NCBI GenBank assembly: GCA_016214145.1
Contig: JACRPA010000002.1
Location: 682,001 to 746,000, forward strand
Length of the DNA stretch: 64,000 nucleotides
Reading direction: 5' to 3'
From: Rhodocyclales bacterium
GTDB taxonomy: Bacteria > Pseudomonadota > Gammaproteobacteria > Burkholderiales > Rhodocyclaceae
The notes under the pieces were generated by a model. It was not told the DNA's origin, ran no database searches, and saw only the letters and a program-made list of their open reading frames with translations. Below are positions 17,442 to 25,900 of this stretch, piece by piece. Positions within the stretch are counted from its first letter, which is position 1. Every line of letters begins with the position of its first letter. A program made the translations under genes and the position numbers.

Positions 17442-19556
17442 ATGAACAAGCCATCCAGCGTCAGGCGCTTCCCCGCCGAGCATTTCCTCAACCGGGAACT
17501 TTCCCTGCTCGCCTTCAACCGCCGCGTCCTCGGCCAGGCGGCCGACGGCGGCGTGCCGCTGCTCGAACGCCTGCGCTTCCTCTGCATCGTCTCCAGCAAT
17601 CTCGACGAATTCTTCGAGATCCGCGTCGCCGGCCTGAAGGAGCAGATCAAGCTCGGCGCCGTCGCCCCCAGCAACGACGGCCTGACGCCGCACGAGGTCT
17701 TCCGCCTCGTAGCCGCCCAGGCCCACGACTTGGTGGAGGAGCAGTACGCCCTGCTCAACGACGCCATGCTGCCGGCGCTGGACAAGCAGGGCATCCGCTT
17801 CCTGCGCCGCAGTTCCTGGAACGAGACGCAGGCGGCCTGGATCAAGGATTATTTTTTCCGCGAGGTGATGCCGGTGCTGACACCGATCGGCCTCGACCCG
17901 GCGCATCCCTTCCCGCGCGTGCTCAACAAGAGCCTCAACTTCGCCGTCGAGCTGGAGGGCAAGGACGCCTTCGGCCGCAGTTCCGGCGCCGCCATCGTGC
18001 AGGCGCCGCGCGTGCTGCCGCGCGTCATCCAGCTGCCCGAGTCCATCGCCGGCGTGCCGCACGGCTTCGTCTTCCTCTCCTCGGTGCTGCACGCCCACGT
18101 CGGCGAACTGTTCTCCGGCATGAACGTGCTCGGCTGCTACCAGTTCCGCGCAACCCGCAACAGCGACCTGTGGGTGGACGAAGAGGAGATCAAGAACCTG
18201 CGCCTCGCCCTGCAGGGCGAGCTGCCGCAGCGCCACTTCGGCGACGCCGTGCGCCTGGAGGTCGCCGACAACTGCTCGGAGGTCATGGCCGACTTCCTGC
18301 TGCAGCAGTTCGCGCTGGGCTACGACGACCTCTACCGCGTTTCAGGCATCGTGAACCTGGTGCGCCTGATGCAGGTGCCCGACCTGGTCGACCGCCCCGA
18401 TCTGAAATACCCGCCCTTCCAGTCCGGCCTGCCCAAGGTGCTGACCAAGCACTACGACGTCTTCGCCAGCATCCGCAAGCAGGACGTGCTGCTGCACCAT
18501 CCCTACCAGTCGTTCAGCCCGGTCGTCGAATTCCTCGAGCAGGCTGTGGACGATCCCGCCGTCGTCGCCATCAAGATGACGATCTACCGCACCGGCACCG
18601 ACTCCATCCTCATGGAGCTGCTGCTGCGCGCCGCCCGCCAGGGCAAGGAAGTGACGGTGGTGGTCGAGCTGATGGCGCGCTTCGACGAGGAGGCCAACAT
18701 CAACTGGGCCTCGCGGCTGGAGGAGGTCGGCGCCCATGTCGTGTATGGCGTGTTCGGCTACAAGACCCACGCCAAGATGCTCATGGTGGTGCGGCGCGAG
18801 GAAGGTGACGAGGCTGGCAAAGGCGGCAGCGTGCTGCGCCGCTACGTGCACCTGGGCACCGGCAACTACCACCCGCGCACCGCCAGGCTGTACACCGACT
18901 TCGGCCTGCTCAGCTGCAACGACGGCCTCTGCGCCGACGTCAACGAAGTCTTCAAGCAGCTCACCGGCCTCGGCAAGGCGAGCAAGCTCAACCACCTCCT
19001 GCTGGCGCCGTTCACCCTGCACAACGCCATGCTTGCCGCCATCCGCGCGGAAGCCGACAACGCCCGCGCCGGCAAGCGCGTGCGCATCATCGCCAAGATG
19101 AACGCCCTGCTCGACCCGGAAATCATCGAGGCGCTCTACGACGCCTCGCAGGCCGGCGTGACCATCGACCTCATCATCCGCGGCGTCTGCGCCCTGCGGC
19201 CGGGCATCGAGGGGCTTTCCGACAACATCAGCGTGCGTTCCATCGTCGGCCGCTTCCTCGAACACACCCGCGTGTTCTACTTCTACGCCGACGGCGCGCA
19301 GAAGATGTACCTCTCCAGCGCCGACTGGATGGAGCGCAACTTCTTCCGCCGCATCGAACTGTGCTTCCCGGTGCTGGAGCCCAAGCTCAAGCGCCGCATC
19401 CTCAAGGAAGGCCTGATGCCCTACCTGGCCGACAACAGCCAGGCCTGGGAAATGGACGGCAAAGGCGACTACCGCCGTAAGCGCTCGCGCAAGAAAGGCT
19501 TCTCGGCGCAGGAAGCGCTGCTCGTCGAGCTGTCCGTCGCCGCGCCGGCGGCCTGA
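17442..19556 (+). CDS. ppk1: polyphosphate kinase
   Basis: 704 residues. Makes polyphosphate reversibly from ATP. Domain landmarks: FLNRELSLLAFNRRVL at the N-terminus, KMTIYRTGTDS and VVELMARFDEEANINW in the middle, and the phospholipase-D-like catalytic segments RRYVHLGTGNYHPRTARLYTD and FLEHTRVFYFYADG with the phosphorylated and second active histidines. Length is normal for PPK1. The ATG at 17442 is used; a TTG 9 nt upstream is also possible because neither has a well-placed ribosome site. Phosphate-starvation control is inferred from the upstream Pho box. Confidence 0.97.
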   Translation: MNKPSSVRRFPAEHFLNRELSLLAFNRRVLGQAADGGVPLLERLRFLCIVSSNLDEFFEIRVAGLKEQIKLGAVAPSNDGLTPHEVFRLVAAQAHDLVEEQYALLNDAMLPALDKQGIRFLRRSSWNETQAAWIKDYFFREVMPVLTPIGLDPAHPFPRVLNKSLNFAVELEGKDAFGRSSGAAIVQAPRVLPRVIQLPESIAGVPHGFVFLSSVLHAHVGELFSGMNVLGCYQFRATRNSDLWVDEEEIKNLRLALQGELPQRHFGDAVRLEVADNCSEVMADFLLQQFALGYDDLYRVSGIVNLVRLMQVPDLVDRPDLKYPPFQSGLPKVLTKHYDVFASIRKQDVLLHHPYQSFSPVVEFLEQAVDDPAVVAIKMTIYRTGTDSILMELLLRAARQGKEVTVVVELMARFDEEANINWASRLEEVGAHVVYGVFGYKTHAKMLMVVRREEGDEAGKGGSVLRRYVHLGTGNYHPRTARLYTDFGLLSCNDGLCADVNEVFKQLTGLGKASKLNHLLLAPFTLHNAMLAAIRAEADNARAGKRVRIIAKMNALLDPEIIEALYDASQAGVTIDLIIRGVCALRPGIEGLSDNISVRSIVGRFLEHTRVFYFYADGAQKMYLSSADWMERNFFRRIELCFPVLEPKLKRRILKEGLMPYLADNSQAWEMDGKGDYRRKRSRKKGFSAQEALLVELSVAAPAA

Positions 19557-19584
19557 GCGGCTGAGCCTCCGCACCCAGGCACGA

Positions 19585-19609
19585 AAAAGTCAGTCCCCGT
19601 AATACGGCG
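19585..19609 (-). repeat. GCCGT-N8-GACTGACTTTT motif, copy 1
   Basis: Minus-strand copy, about 30 nt after the ppk stop. N8 is ATTACGGG. It faces copy 2 across a REP pair, so the ppk/relA convergent gap carries an inverted pair of this motif. Confidence 0.85.
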
Positions 19610-19651
19610 AGATAACGAGGTGGGAGGCTGCTGCCGGCCAGGAGCGGCCTT

Positions 19652-19719
19652 GTAGGTCGGGCTTCAGCCCGACTTGAGCGCCCGAGCAACCGCCGCTGTC
19701 GGCCTGAAGGCCGACCTAC
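19652..19719. repeat. GTAG-type REP inverted pair (REPIN)
   Basis: GTAG-GTCGGGCT/AGCCCGAC hairpin and inverted GTCGGCCT/AGGCCGAC hairpin ending in CTAC, in the gap between convergent ppk and relA. It is nested between two copies of the GACTGACTTTT motif. Confidence 0.9.
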
Positions 19720-19754
19720 AGACAAACGGCCGCAACGGGTCGATAGCATCCGCT

Positions 19755-19779
19755 CGCCGTACCACCGGGACTGACTTTT
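19755..19779 (+). repeat. GCCGT-N8-GACTGACTTTT motif, copy 2
   Basis: Plus-strand copy, N8 ACCACCGG, 10 nt before the end of relA. Forms an inverted arrangement with copy 1, about 150 nt away. Confidence 0.85.
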
Positions 19780-19788
19780 CCAAACGCC

Positions 19789-21969
19789 TCAACTGCGGCT
19801 GGCGCGCTCCACGCCGCCGATCTCCTCGATCAGCTTCAAGGCACGCTGCAGTTGCGCGACGCCGCTCACCTCGATGGTGAAGGCCATGCGGGCGTTGCCC
19901 TGCTTCGACAGGGTGTTCACCGCCGTGACATTGATCTTCTCGCGCGAGAGCACTTCGGAGATGTCGCGCAGCAGGCCCTGGCGGTCCTGCGCCTCGACGA
20001 CGATGTCCGCCGGGTAGAGCGCGTCCGTGCCGCCGCCCCACTCGACGCCGATGACCCGCTCCGGGTTGCGCGCGCCCATGTTGCGGAAGTTGCTGCAATC
20101 GACGCGGTGGATGGAAACGCCCTTGCCGCGCGTGACGAAACCGGCGATGGCATCCGGCGGCGCCGGCTTGCAGCATCGGCCGAGCTGGGTCATCAGCTTG
20201 TCCACGCCGACGATGAGCACGCGGCTGCCCGAGCTGCCTGCCTTGCTGCGTCGCGTCTGGATTTCCGGCTCGACCGGCGCTTGCTCCGGCGCGCCGCGCA
20301 ACGCCGTCTGCAACTGGCGTTGGCCGACTTCGTTCCTCGCCGCCGCGAGATACAGCGCGTCGGCGTTTGCGAAGCCCAGCTTGTGCGCCAGCTCGTCGAT
20401 ATTGGCGCCCGACTGGCCCTCGCGCTGCATCTCGCGCGTGACGATTGAGCGGCCCTGCGCCTGCGTCTCGGCTTCCTCCTGCACGGTGAACCATTGCCGC
20501 ACCTTGGCGCGCGCGCGCGTGGTGGCGAGATAGCCCTGCTCCGGCTGCAGCCAGTCGCGCGACGGCCCGCCCTGCTTGACGGTGGCGATCTCGACGGTCT
20601 GACCGTTCTGCAGCGGCGTGTTGAGCGGCACCAGCGCGCCATTGACCTTGGCGCCGCGGCAGCGGTGGCCAAGGTCGGTGTGCAGGCGGTAGGCGAAGTC
20701 CACCGGCGTCGCCCCGCTCGCCAGGTCGATGACGCGGCCCTGCGGCGTCAGCACGTAGATGGTGTCGTCGAGCGCGGCGCGCTTGAACTGGCGCACCCAC
20801 TCGGAGGAGTCGCTGATCTCGTCGCGCCACGACAGCAACTGACGCAGCCAGGCGATCTTGTCGTCGTAGCGCGCATCCTGCCCGGCGCCTTCCTTGTAGC
20901 GCCAGTGGGCGGCGACGCCCAGCTCGGCGTGGCGGTGCATCTCATGGGTGCGGATCTGCACTTCCAGCGCCCGCCCGCCGGGGCCGATCACGGCGGTGTG
21001 CAGCGAACGGTAGTTGTTGCCCTTCGGGTGCGCGATGTAGTCGTCGAACTCCTGCGGGATCGGCTGCCAGATGTGGTGCACGATGCCGAGCACGGTGTAG
21101 CAGTCCTTGATGTCGCCGACCAGCACGCGCAGCGCGCGCACGTCGTACACTTCCTCGAAATCGACGCGCTTCGCCCGCATCTTGCTGTAGATGCTGTAGA
21201 TGTGCTTGGGCCGGCCGGCCACCTCGGCCTCGATGCCGGCCGCCGCCAGCTCGGCCTTCATGCGGGCGATCGCCTCGTCGATGAACTGCTCGCGCTCGAC
21301 GCGGCGCTCGTCGAGCTTTTTCGCGATGCGCTTGTAGGTGTCCGGTTCGAGGAAGCGGAAGGAGAGGTCCTCCAGCTCCCACTTCAGGTGCCAGACGCCG
21401 ATGCGGTTGGCCAGCGGCGCGTAGATGTCGAGGCTTTCGCGCGCCACCTCGTTGCGTTCCGCCTCGGGACGGTCGGCCAGGTGGCGCAGGGTCTGCGTGC
21501 GGCTGGCCAGGCGCAGCAGCACGACGCGGATGTCCGCCGACATCGCAAGCAGCATCTTGCGCAGCACTTCCGCCTGCGCCTTGACGCTCTGCGCGCGCTC
21601 GTCCTTGCCGGTCACCAGTTGCAGGCCCTTCAGCCGGCGCAGGCCGTCTACCAGCTCCGCCACCGGCGCGCCGAATTCGGCCGTCAGCTTTTCCGTGGCG
21701 TCGTCGAGATAGTCGGAGACGGCGAAGAGCAGCGCCGCCCGTCGCGTGTCGAGGTCCAGCCGCAGCGAGGCCGCCACCAGCGCCATGCCGACGGCGTGCT
21801 GCCAGGCTTCCTCGCCCGTGCCGAGGCGGCGCTCCGCGTAGAGCGCCTTGGCGAAGCCGGCGGCACGCGCGAGTTGTTCGCGCGATTCGGCCGGCAGGCC
21901 TTCGGCGAGCAGGTCGAGCTGCGCTTCCTCGGCGCCGGCCTGGGCGATGGAATGGGTGACGGAGACCAC
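19789..21969 (-). CDS. relA: (p)ppGpp synthetase RelA
   Basis: 726 residues. Makes (p)ppGpp on amino-acid starvation. The N-terminal hydrolase domain is degenerate: where bifunctional SpoT/Rel has an HD pair this protein reads AALLFAVSDYLDDA, so it should be synthetase only. The synthetase domain has RPKHIYSIYSKM, YDVRALRVLV, the RelA-type acidic EFDD motif (QEFDDYIAHPKGNNYRSLHT), and EVQIRTHEMH. A TGS domain (TIYVLTPQGRVIDL), a CC-containing region (LGRCCKPAPPDAI) and a C-terminal ACT domain follow. I place the start at the GTG at 21969 (VVSVTHS), which resembles relatives; no good ribosome site is visible. Confidence 0.94.
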   Translation of the reverse strand: MVSVTHSIAQAGAEEAQLDLLAEGLPAESREQLARAAGFAKALYAERRLGTGEEAWQHAVGMALVAASLRLDLDTRRAALLFAVSDYLDDATEKLTAEFGAPVAELVDGLRRLKGLQLVTGKDERAQSVKAQAEVLRKMLLAMSADIRVVLLRLASRTQTLRHLADRPEAERNEVARESLDIYAPLANRIGVWHLKWELEDLSFRFLEPDTYKRIAKKLDERRVEREQFIDEAIARMKAELAAAGIEAEVAGRPKHIYSIYSKMRAKRVDFEEVYDVRALRVLVGDIKDCYTVLGIVHHIWQPIPQEFDDYIAHPKGNNYRSLHTAVIGPGGRALEVQIRTHEMHRHAELGVAAHWRYKEGAGQDARYDDKIAWLRQLLSWRDEISDSSEWVRQFKRAALDDTIYVLTPQGRVIDLASGATPVDFAYRLHTDLGHRCRGAKVNGALVPLNTPLQNGQTVEIATVKQGGPSRDWLQPEQGYLATTRARAKVRQWFTVQEEAETQAQGRSIVTREMQREGQSGANIDELAHKLGFANADALYLAAARNEVGQRQLQTALRGAPEQAPVEPEIQTRRSKAGSSGSRVLIVGVDKLMTQLGRCCKPAPPDAIAGFVTRGKGVSIHRVDCSNFRNMGARNPERVIGVEWGGGTDALYPADIVVEAQDRQGLLRDISEVLSREKINVTAVNTLSKQGNARMAFTIEVSGVAQLQRALKLIEEIGGVERASRS

Positions 21970-22046
21970 TTGATGGATGCGGGAACGGCCCGGAGATCGG
22001 GCCAACGGGGGAATTATCGCCGAAAAGGCGCAGCGGCGGACGAAGC

Positions 22047-22071
22047 CGCCGTATCACGGAGACTGACTTTT
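22047..22071 (+). repeat. GCCGT-N8-GACTGACTTTT motif, copy 3
   Basis: N8 is ATCACGGA. It ends 4 nt from the korB stop codon, between korB and relA on the same strand. The inner CCGT-ATC-ACGG could form a tiny hairpin. Confidence 0.85.
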
Positions 22072-22075
22072 GACT

Positions 22076-22981
22076 TTAGCGCTTCGCCGCCTTGCGCGCC
22101 GGCTTGGCGGCCGGCTTGCCGGGCAGTTCGCCGCCGGCCTTCTCCACCAGGCCGTCGAGCGCGTCGCCCAGGGTGGGCCGCTCCTCGCGGTAATACAGGC
22201 CGAGCGCCGGCGTCGCATCGTTCATGGCTTCGCGCATGGCCGCCAGTCGGTCGGTCGGATCGTGGTCGGCCGGCAGGTCGCGCACCTGCATGCCGAGGTT
22301 CTGGTAGGTGCGGTGCGTCTTGTCGAAGGTGACGCAGGGCGACAGGATGTGCAGGTAGGAAAAGCCGCGATGCGCCATCGCCTGCGTGATCATCCTGTGC
22401 AGGTGGTCCGGCCGGCCGGCGTAGGCCTGGCCGACCCAGCTGGCGCCGTGGGAGAGCAGCATCAGCAGCGCATTGAGCGGACGGTCCGGGTTGTCGTAGG
22501 GCGAGGTCGGCGTGCGGAAGCCGACCGCGGAGAGGGGGGAAGTCTGTCCCTTGGTCAGGCCGTAGATGCCGTTGTCGAAAAGCAGGTAGGTCATGTCCAC
22601 GTTGCGCCGCGCCGCGTGCGGCACGTGGCCGCCGCCGATGGCGAAGCCGTCGCCGTCGCCGCCCACCGCCACCACCGTCAGCGCATCGTTCGCGGTTTTC
22701 ACGCCGGTGGCGACCGGCAGGGCGCGGCCGTGCAGGGTGTGCATGCCGTAGGTGTTCACAAAGAAGGGGAAGCGCGAGGAGCAGCCGATGCCGGAGACCA
22801 TCACCGCGTTCTCGTTCGGGATGCCCAGCTCGCACAGCGAAGCGGCCACCGCCTCGACGATGGAAAAGTAGCCGCAGCCCGGACACCAGGTCGGCAGCGT
22901 CTTGGAGCGGTAGTCGAGCCGCCCGCTCTCCTCGATTTCCTTGAGCTTTTCCTCGAGGTAGATTGGTTTGATTTCGCCCAT
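22076..22981 (-). CDS. korB: 2-oxoacid:acceptor oxidoreductase beta subunit (thiamine-diphosphate binding)
   Basis: 301 residues. Decarboxylates a 2-oxoacid, most likely 2-oxoglutarate, to the acyl-CoA and passes electrons to an iron-sulfur centre. Signatures: WCPGCGYFSIVEAV near residue 32, SGIGCSSRFPFFVNTYG, and the thiamine diphosphate motif GGDGDGFAIGGGH near residue 108. Ends in a Lys/Ala-rich tail. It is the last gene of the four-gene set; a REP pair separates it from korA. The assignment to 2-oxoglutarate rather than another oxoacid comes from similarity to KorAB of aromatic degraders and is inference. Confidence 0.9.
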   Translation of the reverse strand: MGEIKPIYLEEKLKEIEESGRLDYRSKTLPTWCPGCGYFSIVEAVAASLCELGIPNENAVMVSGIGCSSRFPFFVNTYGMHTLHGRALPVATGVKTANDALTVVAVGGDGDGFAIGGGHVPHAARRNVDMTYLLFDNGIYGLTKGQTSPLSAVGFRTPTSPYDNPDRPLNALLMLLSHGASWVGQAYAGRPDHLHRMITQAMAHRGFSYLHILSPCVTFDKTHRTYQNLGMQVRDLPADHDPTDRLAAMREAMNDATPALGLYYREERPTLGDALDGLVEKAGGELPGKPAAKPARKAAKR

Positions 22982-22997
22982 GTCGTTTCCTTTCGAT

Positions 22998-23054
22998 GTA
23001 GGTCGGGCTTCAGCCCGACACCGGCCGCTGCTGTCGGCCTGAAGGCCGACCTAC
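22998..23054. repeat. GTAG-type REP inverted pair (REPIN)
   Basis: GTAG-GTCGGGCT/AGCCCGAC and inverted GTCGGCCT/AGGCCGAC-CTAC, lying in the 78-nt gap between korA and korB. In an operon whose two products form one complex this hairpin could alter their ratio. Confidence 0.9.
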
Positions 23055-23059
23055 GGGGC

Positions 23060-24850
23060 CTACGCGGCTTTCTGCGCCGCCTTCCGCCCGGCCAGGCGGC
23101 GGATTTCATCGAGGATGTCCTCGACCTTCATCGGTTCGCCCGATACGCGGTTGAGCCGCGTCACCGGCCGCGCCACATTGGCCTGCAGCAGGTTGGCGAA
23201 CTGTCCCTGGTAGTTCAGCTCCGGCACCAGCACCTGCTTGCAGTCGGTCATGAAGGCCGTCACGCCGTGCGTCGGGAAGGGCGAAAGCATCACCACCTTC
23301 ATGGCGGCGCAGCGGATGCCCTCGCCACGCGCCTTGATCATCGCCTCCAGGCACTCGCCGAAGGTCGAGCCCCAGGAGATCACGCCGACATCGACCGGCC
23401 CCTCGTCGCCGAAGCGCTTGAAGTGGGTGAAATCCGGATGCCGCAGCGCCGCCTTGAGCTTCTCGTGCCGCTTGCGGCTCATCGCCTCGTGCATTTCGGC
23501 CGAGTCGTTGGGGCGCCCGAGCTCGTTGTGCTCAAGGCCGGTGACGACGTGCATGTTGCCCTTCTCGCCGGGAATGGCGCGCGGGCTGATATGGTCGGCC
23601 GTCAGGGCGAAGCGCTTGTACTGGGCGCCGGCCGCCAGCTTGCCCGGCTTGCGGTTCGTGTCGGCCTCGAAGGGCGGACGGGACGGGAACACCACCGTCT
23701 CGTAGCGGTTGGACAGATACAGATCGATCAGCACGATCACCGGCGTCTGGTAGGCCTCGGCCATCTCGAAGGCCTTGCCGCCGCAGCGGTAGCAGCCGTC
23801 GACGTTGGTCGGCGCGATGACGATGCGCGGCGCGTCGCCGTGGCCGCCGTACACCGCCATGTGCAGGTCGGACTGCTCGGTCTTGGTCGGCATGCCGGTG
23901 GACGGCCCGCCGCGCTGCGAGACGAATACCACGCTCGGCACTTCGCCGATGACGCCCATGCCGAGCATCTCCGCCATCAGCGAGAGGCCCGGCCCGGAGG
24001 TCGAGGTCGCCGCGCGCGCGCCGGCGAAACCGGCGCCGACGACGGCGGAAATGGCCGCAATCTCGTCTTCGGTCTGCAGCAGGCGGCCGCCGCGCTTGGG
24101 CATCTCGGTCGCCAGCCGCTCCATGATCGAGGTGGCCGGCGTGATCGGGTAGCCGAAGAAAGTGTCGATGCCGGCGTCCAGCGCGCCGCGCACGATGGCG
24201 GCGTTGCCGCTGATCATCTCGACGGTCGCGCCCGCCACCACGGTGGACACCGGCGGACCGAACAGCACGTCGTCGAGCTTGAAGGTCTGCGCCGCGAAGT
24301 CCTGCCCGGCGCGGAAGGCCGCCTCGCCGGCTTCCGCCGCTGCCGCCTTGCGCTTGAACTTCTTGGCGATGGCCTTCTGGAAAGCCTCGGCGGGCAGCTT
24401 GAGCAGGCCGGCGAGGAATCCCAGCACGACGATGTTGCGCGAGCGGTTGGCGCCGGTGCTCTTCTCGGACAGTTCGCGGATCGGCACCGGATAGGGCAGT
24501 TGGCCCGGCCCGATATGGGCGCTCATGTGGCCGCCTTCGGGCAACTGCACGATGGAGCCGCGCTCGTAGATCACGGCGCCGCATTCGCGCACTTCATCGG
24601 CGTGCGGAATGGCATGGCTGTCGTCGAGCGACACCAGCACGTCGGACTTGTGCTTGAGCGAATAGGCCTGCTCGGTGGTGATGCGCATGCGCGCGATGCA
24701 CTTGCCGAAGCCGCGGATTTCCGGCGGATAGACGTCGAAGCTGATCACCTTGTAGCCCATGCCGGCCAGCGCGCCGCGCAGGATTTCGCCGGCGGCGATG
24801 GTGCCGTCGCCGGCCGAGCCGACGATGGAAATTTGAATGTCTGTCGCCAT
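23060..24850 (-). CDS. korA: 2-oxoacid:acceptor oxidoreductase, fused gamma-alpha subunit
   Basis: 596 residues. The N-terminal 190 residues are the gamma domain (ISIVGSAGDGTIAAGEILRGAL and DVYPPEIRGFGKC), and from about residue 215 the alpha domain follows (ISGNAAIVRGALDAGIDTFFGYPITPATSIMERLA in two conserved parts, TSTSGPGLSLMAEMLGMGV, VFVSQRGGPSTGMPTKTEQSDL). Gamma-alpha fusion is usual for KorA-type enzymes. The ATG overlaps the previous gene's TAA by one base. In denitrifying aromatic degraders such an enzyme reduces ferredoxin for benzoyl-CoA reductase; no such reductase is in the window. Confidence 0.92.
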   Translation of the reverse strand: MATDIQISIVGSAGDGTIAAGEILRGALAGMGYKVISFDVYPPEIRGFGKCIARMRITTEQAYSLKHKSDVLVSLDDSHAIPHADEVRECGAVIYERGSIVQLPEGGHMSAHIGPGQLPYPVPIRELSEKSTGANRSRNIVVLGFLAGLLKLPAEAFQKAIAKKFKRKAAAAEAGEAAFRAGQDFAAQTFKLDDVLFGPPVSTVVAGATVEMISGNAAIVRGALDAGIDTFFGYPITPATSIMERLATEMPKRGGRLLQTEDEIAAISAVVGAGFAGARAATSTSGPGLSLMAEMLGMGVIGEVPSVVFVSQRGGPSTGMPTKTEQSDLHMAVYGGHGDAPRIVIAPTNVDGCYRCGGKAFEMAEAYQTPVIVLIDLYLSNRYETVVFPSRPPFEADTNRKPGKLAAGAQYKRFALTADHISPRAIPGEKGNMHVVTGLEHNELGRPNDSAEMHEAMSRKRHEKLKAALRHPDFTHFKRFGDEGPVDVGVISWGSTFGECLEAMIKARGEGIRCAAMKVVMLSPFPTHGVTAFMTDCKQVLVPELNYQGQFANLLQANVARPVTRLNRVSGEPMKVEDILDEIRRLAGRKAAQKAA

Positions 24851-25899
24851 TATTCGTATTCCCAGAAAGGAGACTGGATATTGCCGTCCGCCGTCACGTG
24901 CAGCGTCTCGTCCTGCGCCGGCACCCAGGGGTCGGCGCCGCCGGCGATGTTGCGCGCGGCGAGGTCGCCCATCGCCCGCACGTTCTTCCAGCCGTAGTAG
25001 AAGCGGTAGCGCCGCTCGGCGTCCGACCATATCTGGCAGACGTCGCCGGCGGCATAGATGCCTTCGTTGGTGGTGCGCAGGGCGGGGTTGACCAGCAGGC
25101 CGCGCTCGATGTCGACGCCCGAGCCGAGCATGAACTCGACCGAGGGCACCAGGCCGAAGAAGGGCATCACCACGTCGCCGTACAGCTCGGTGCCGTCCTT
25201 GAACAGGACGCGCCGCGACGACAGGCCGCGCGCGCCCTTCTCGATCGAGGCGATGCCGCCGGCGTCCGCCCCCTCGACCACCTCGATGCCCATTTTCTCC
25301 AGCGCGGCAACCAGCCCCGGTCGCTCATCCGCGCCCACCTCGTGCGGCCAGAACGTCTGCGGGCCGGCCACCAGGGTGACGCGGTGGCGGGTGTCGAGCA
25401 GCGTGCGCGCCAGGTCCAGCCCGATCATGTCGCCGCCGAGCATGATGACGTGGCCCCGGTCGGGCACCTCGTTGGCGGCGACCATGGCTTCGGTGTAGCT
25501 GGAGAAGGGATGCATCAACGGACGGAACTCGGACAGCTCCTCGGGAACGTAGCCGCGCCCGCCGGAGGCCACCAGCAGCGTGTCGAAGCGGATTTCCTCC
25601 TTGTGGTCGAGCAGGATGGCGCGCCGCTTCGCATCCACCCCGGCGACGCGGCTGCAACGCCGCATGCCGATGCGCCGCTCGCGGTAGTACTCGGCGGGAT
25701 AGGCGAGGAACTCGCGCCAGTCGCGGTGTCCGCGAAACACTTTTGGCAGGTCGTAGCGGTTGTAGAAGAGCAGGCTGGACAGCGTCAGGATGGTGACGCG
25801 GGCGTCGGGTTCGCATTCGCGCAGCGTCTCCGCCGCCTGGCTGCCGGCGACGCCGCTGCCGATGACCACGTGATGACGTACGTTTTTGGCCGTTGCCAT
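24850..25899 (-). CDS. FAD/NAD(P)-dependent oxidoreductase, probable Kor electron-transfer subunit
   Basis: 349 residues. Two-dinucleotide-fold flavoprotein: VVIGSGVAGSQAAETLRE at the N-terminus for FAD, a second glycine-rich VIMLGGDMIGLDLARTLLD near residue 152 for NAD(P), and the C-terminal FAD motif TNEGIYAAGDVCQIW. It overlaps korA by one base and starts 1 nt after the next upstream gene, so it is part of the complex or its supply chain. A three-subunit NADP-linked 2-oxoglutarate oxidoreductase with a flavin subunit has been described in Azoarcus evansii; this gene is a candidate for such a subunit. Confidence 0.85.
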   Translation of the reverse strand: MATAKNVRHHVVIGSGVAGSQAAETLRECEPDARVTILTLSSLLFYNRYDLPKVFRGHRDWREFLAYPAEYYRERRIGMRRCSRVAGVDAKRRAILLDHKEEIRFDTLLVASGGRGYVPEELSEFRPLMHPFSSYTEAMVAANEVPDRGHVIMLGGDMIGLDLARTLLDTRHRVTLVAGPQTFWPHEVGADERPGLVAALEKMGIEVVEGADAGGIASIEKGARGLSSRRVLFKDGTELYGDVVMPFFGLVPSVEFMLGSGVDIERGLLVNPALRTTNEGIYAAGDVCQIWSDAERRYRFYYGWKNVRAMGDLAARNIAGGADPWVPAQDETLHVTADGNIQSPFWEYE

Positions 25900-25900
25900 A

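Noticed and set aside
22070-24997. 975-codon plus-strand open frame opposite korA and korB
   Set aside because: Antisense shadow. Composition is abnormal and the opposite strand encodes well-conserved enzymes.
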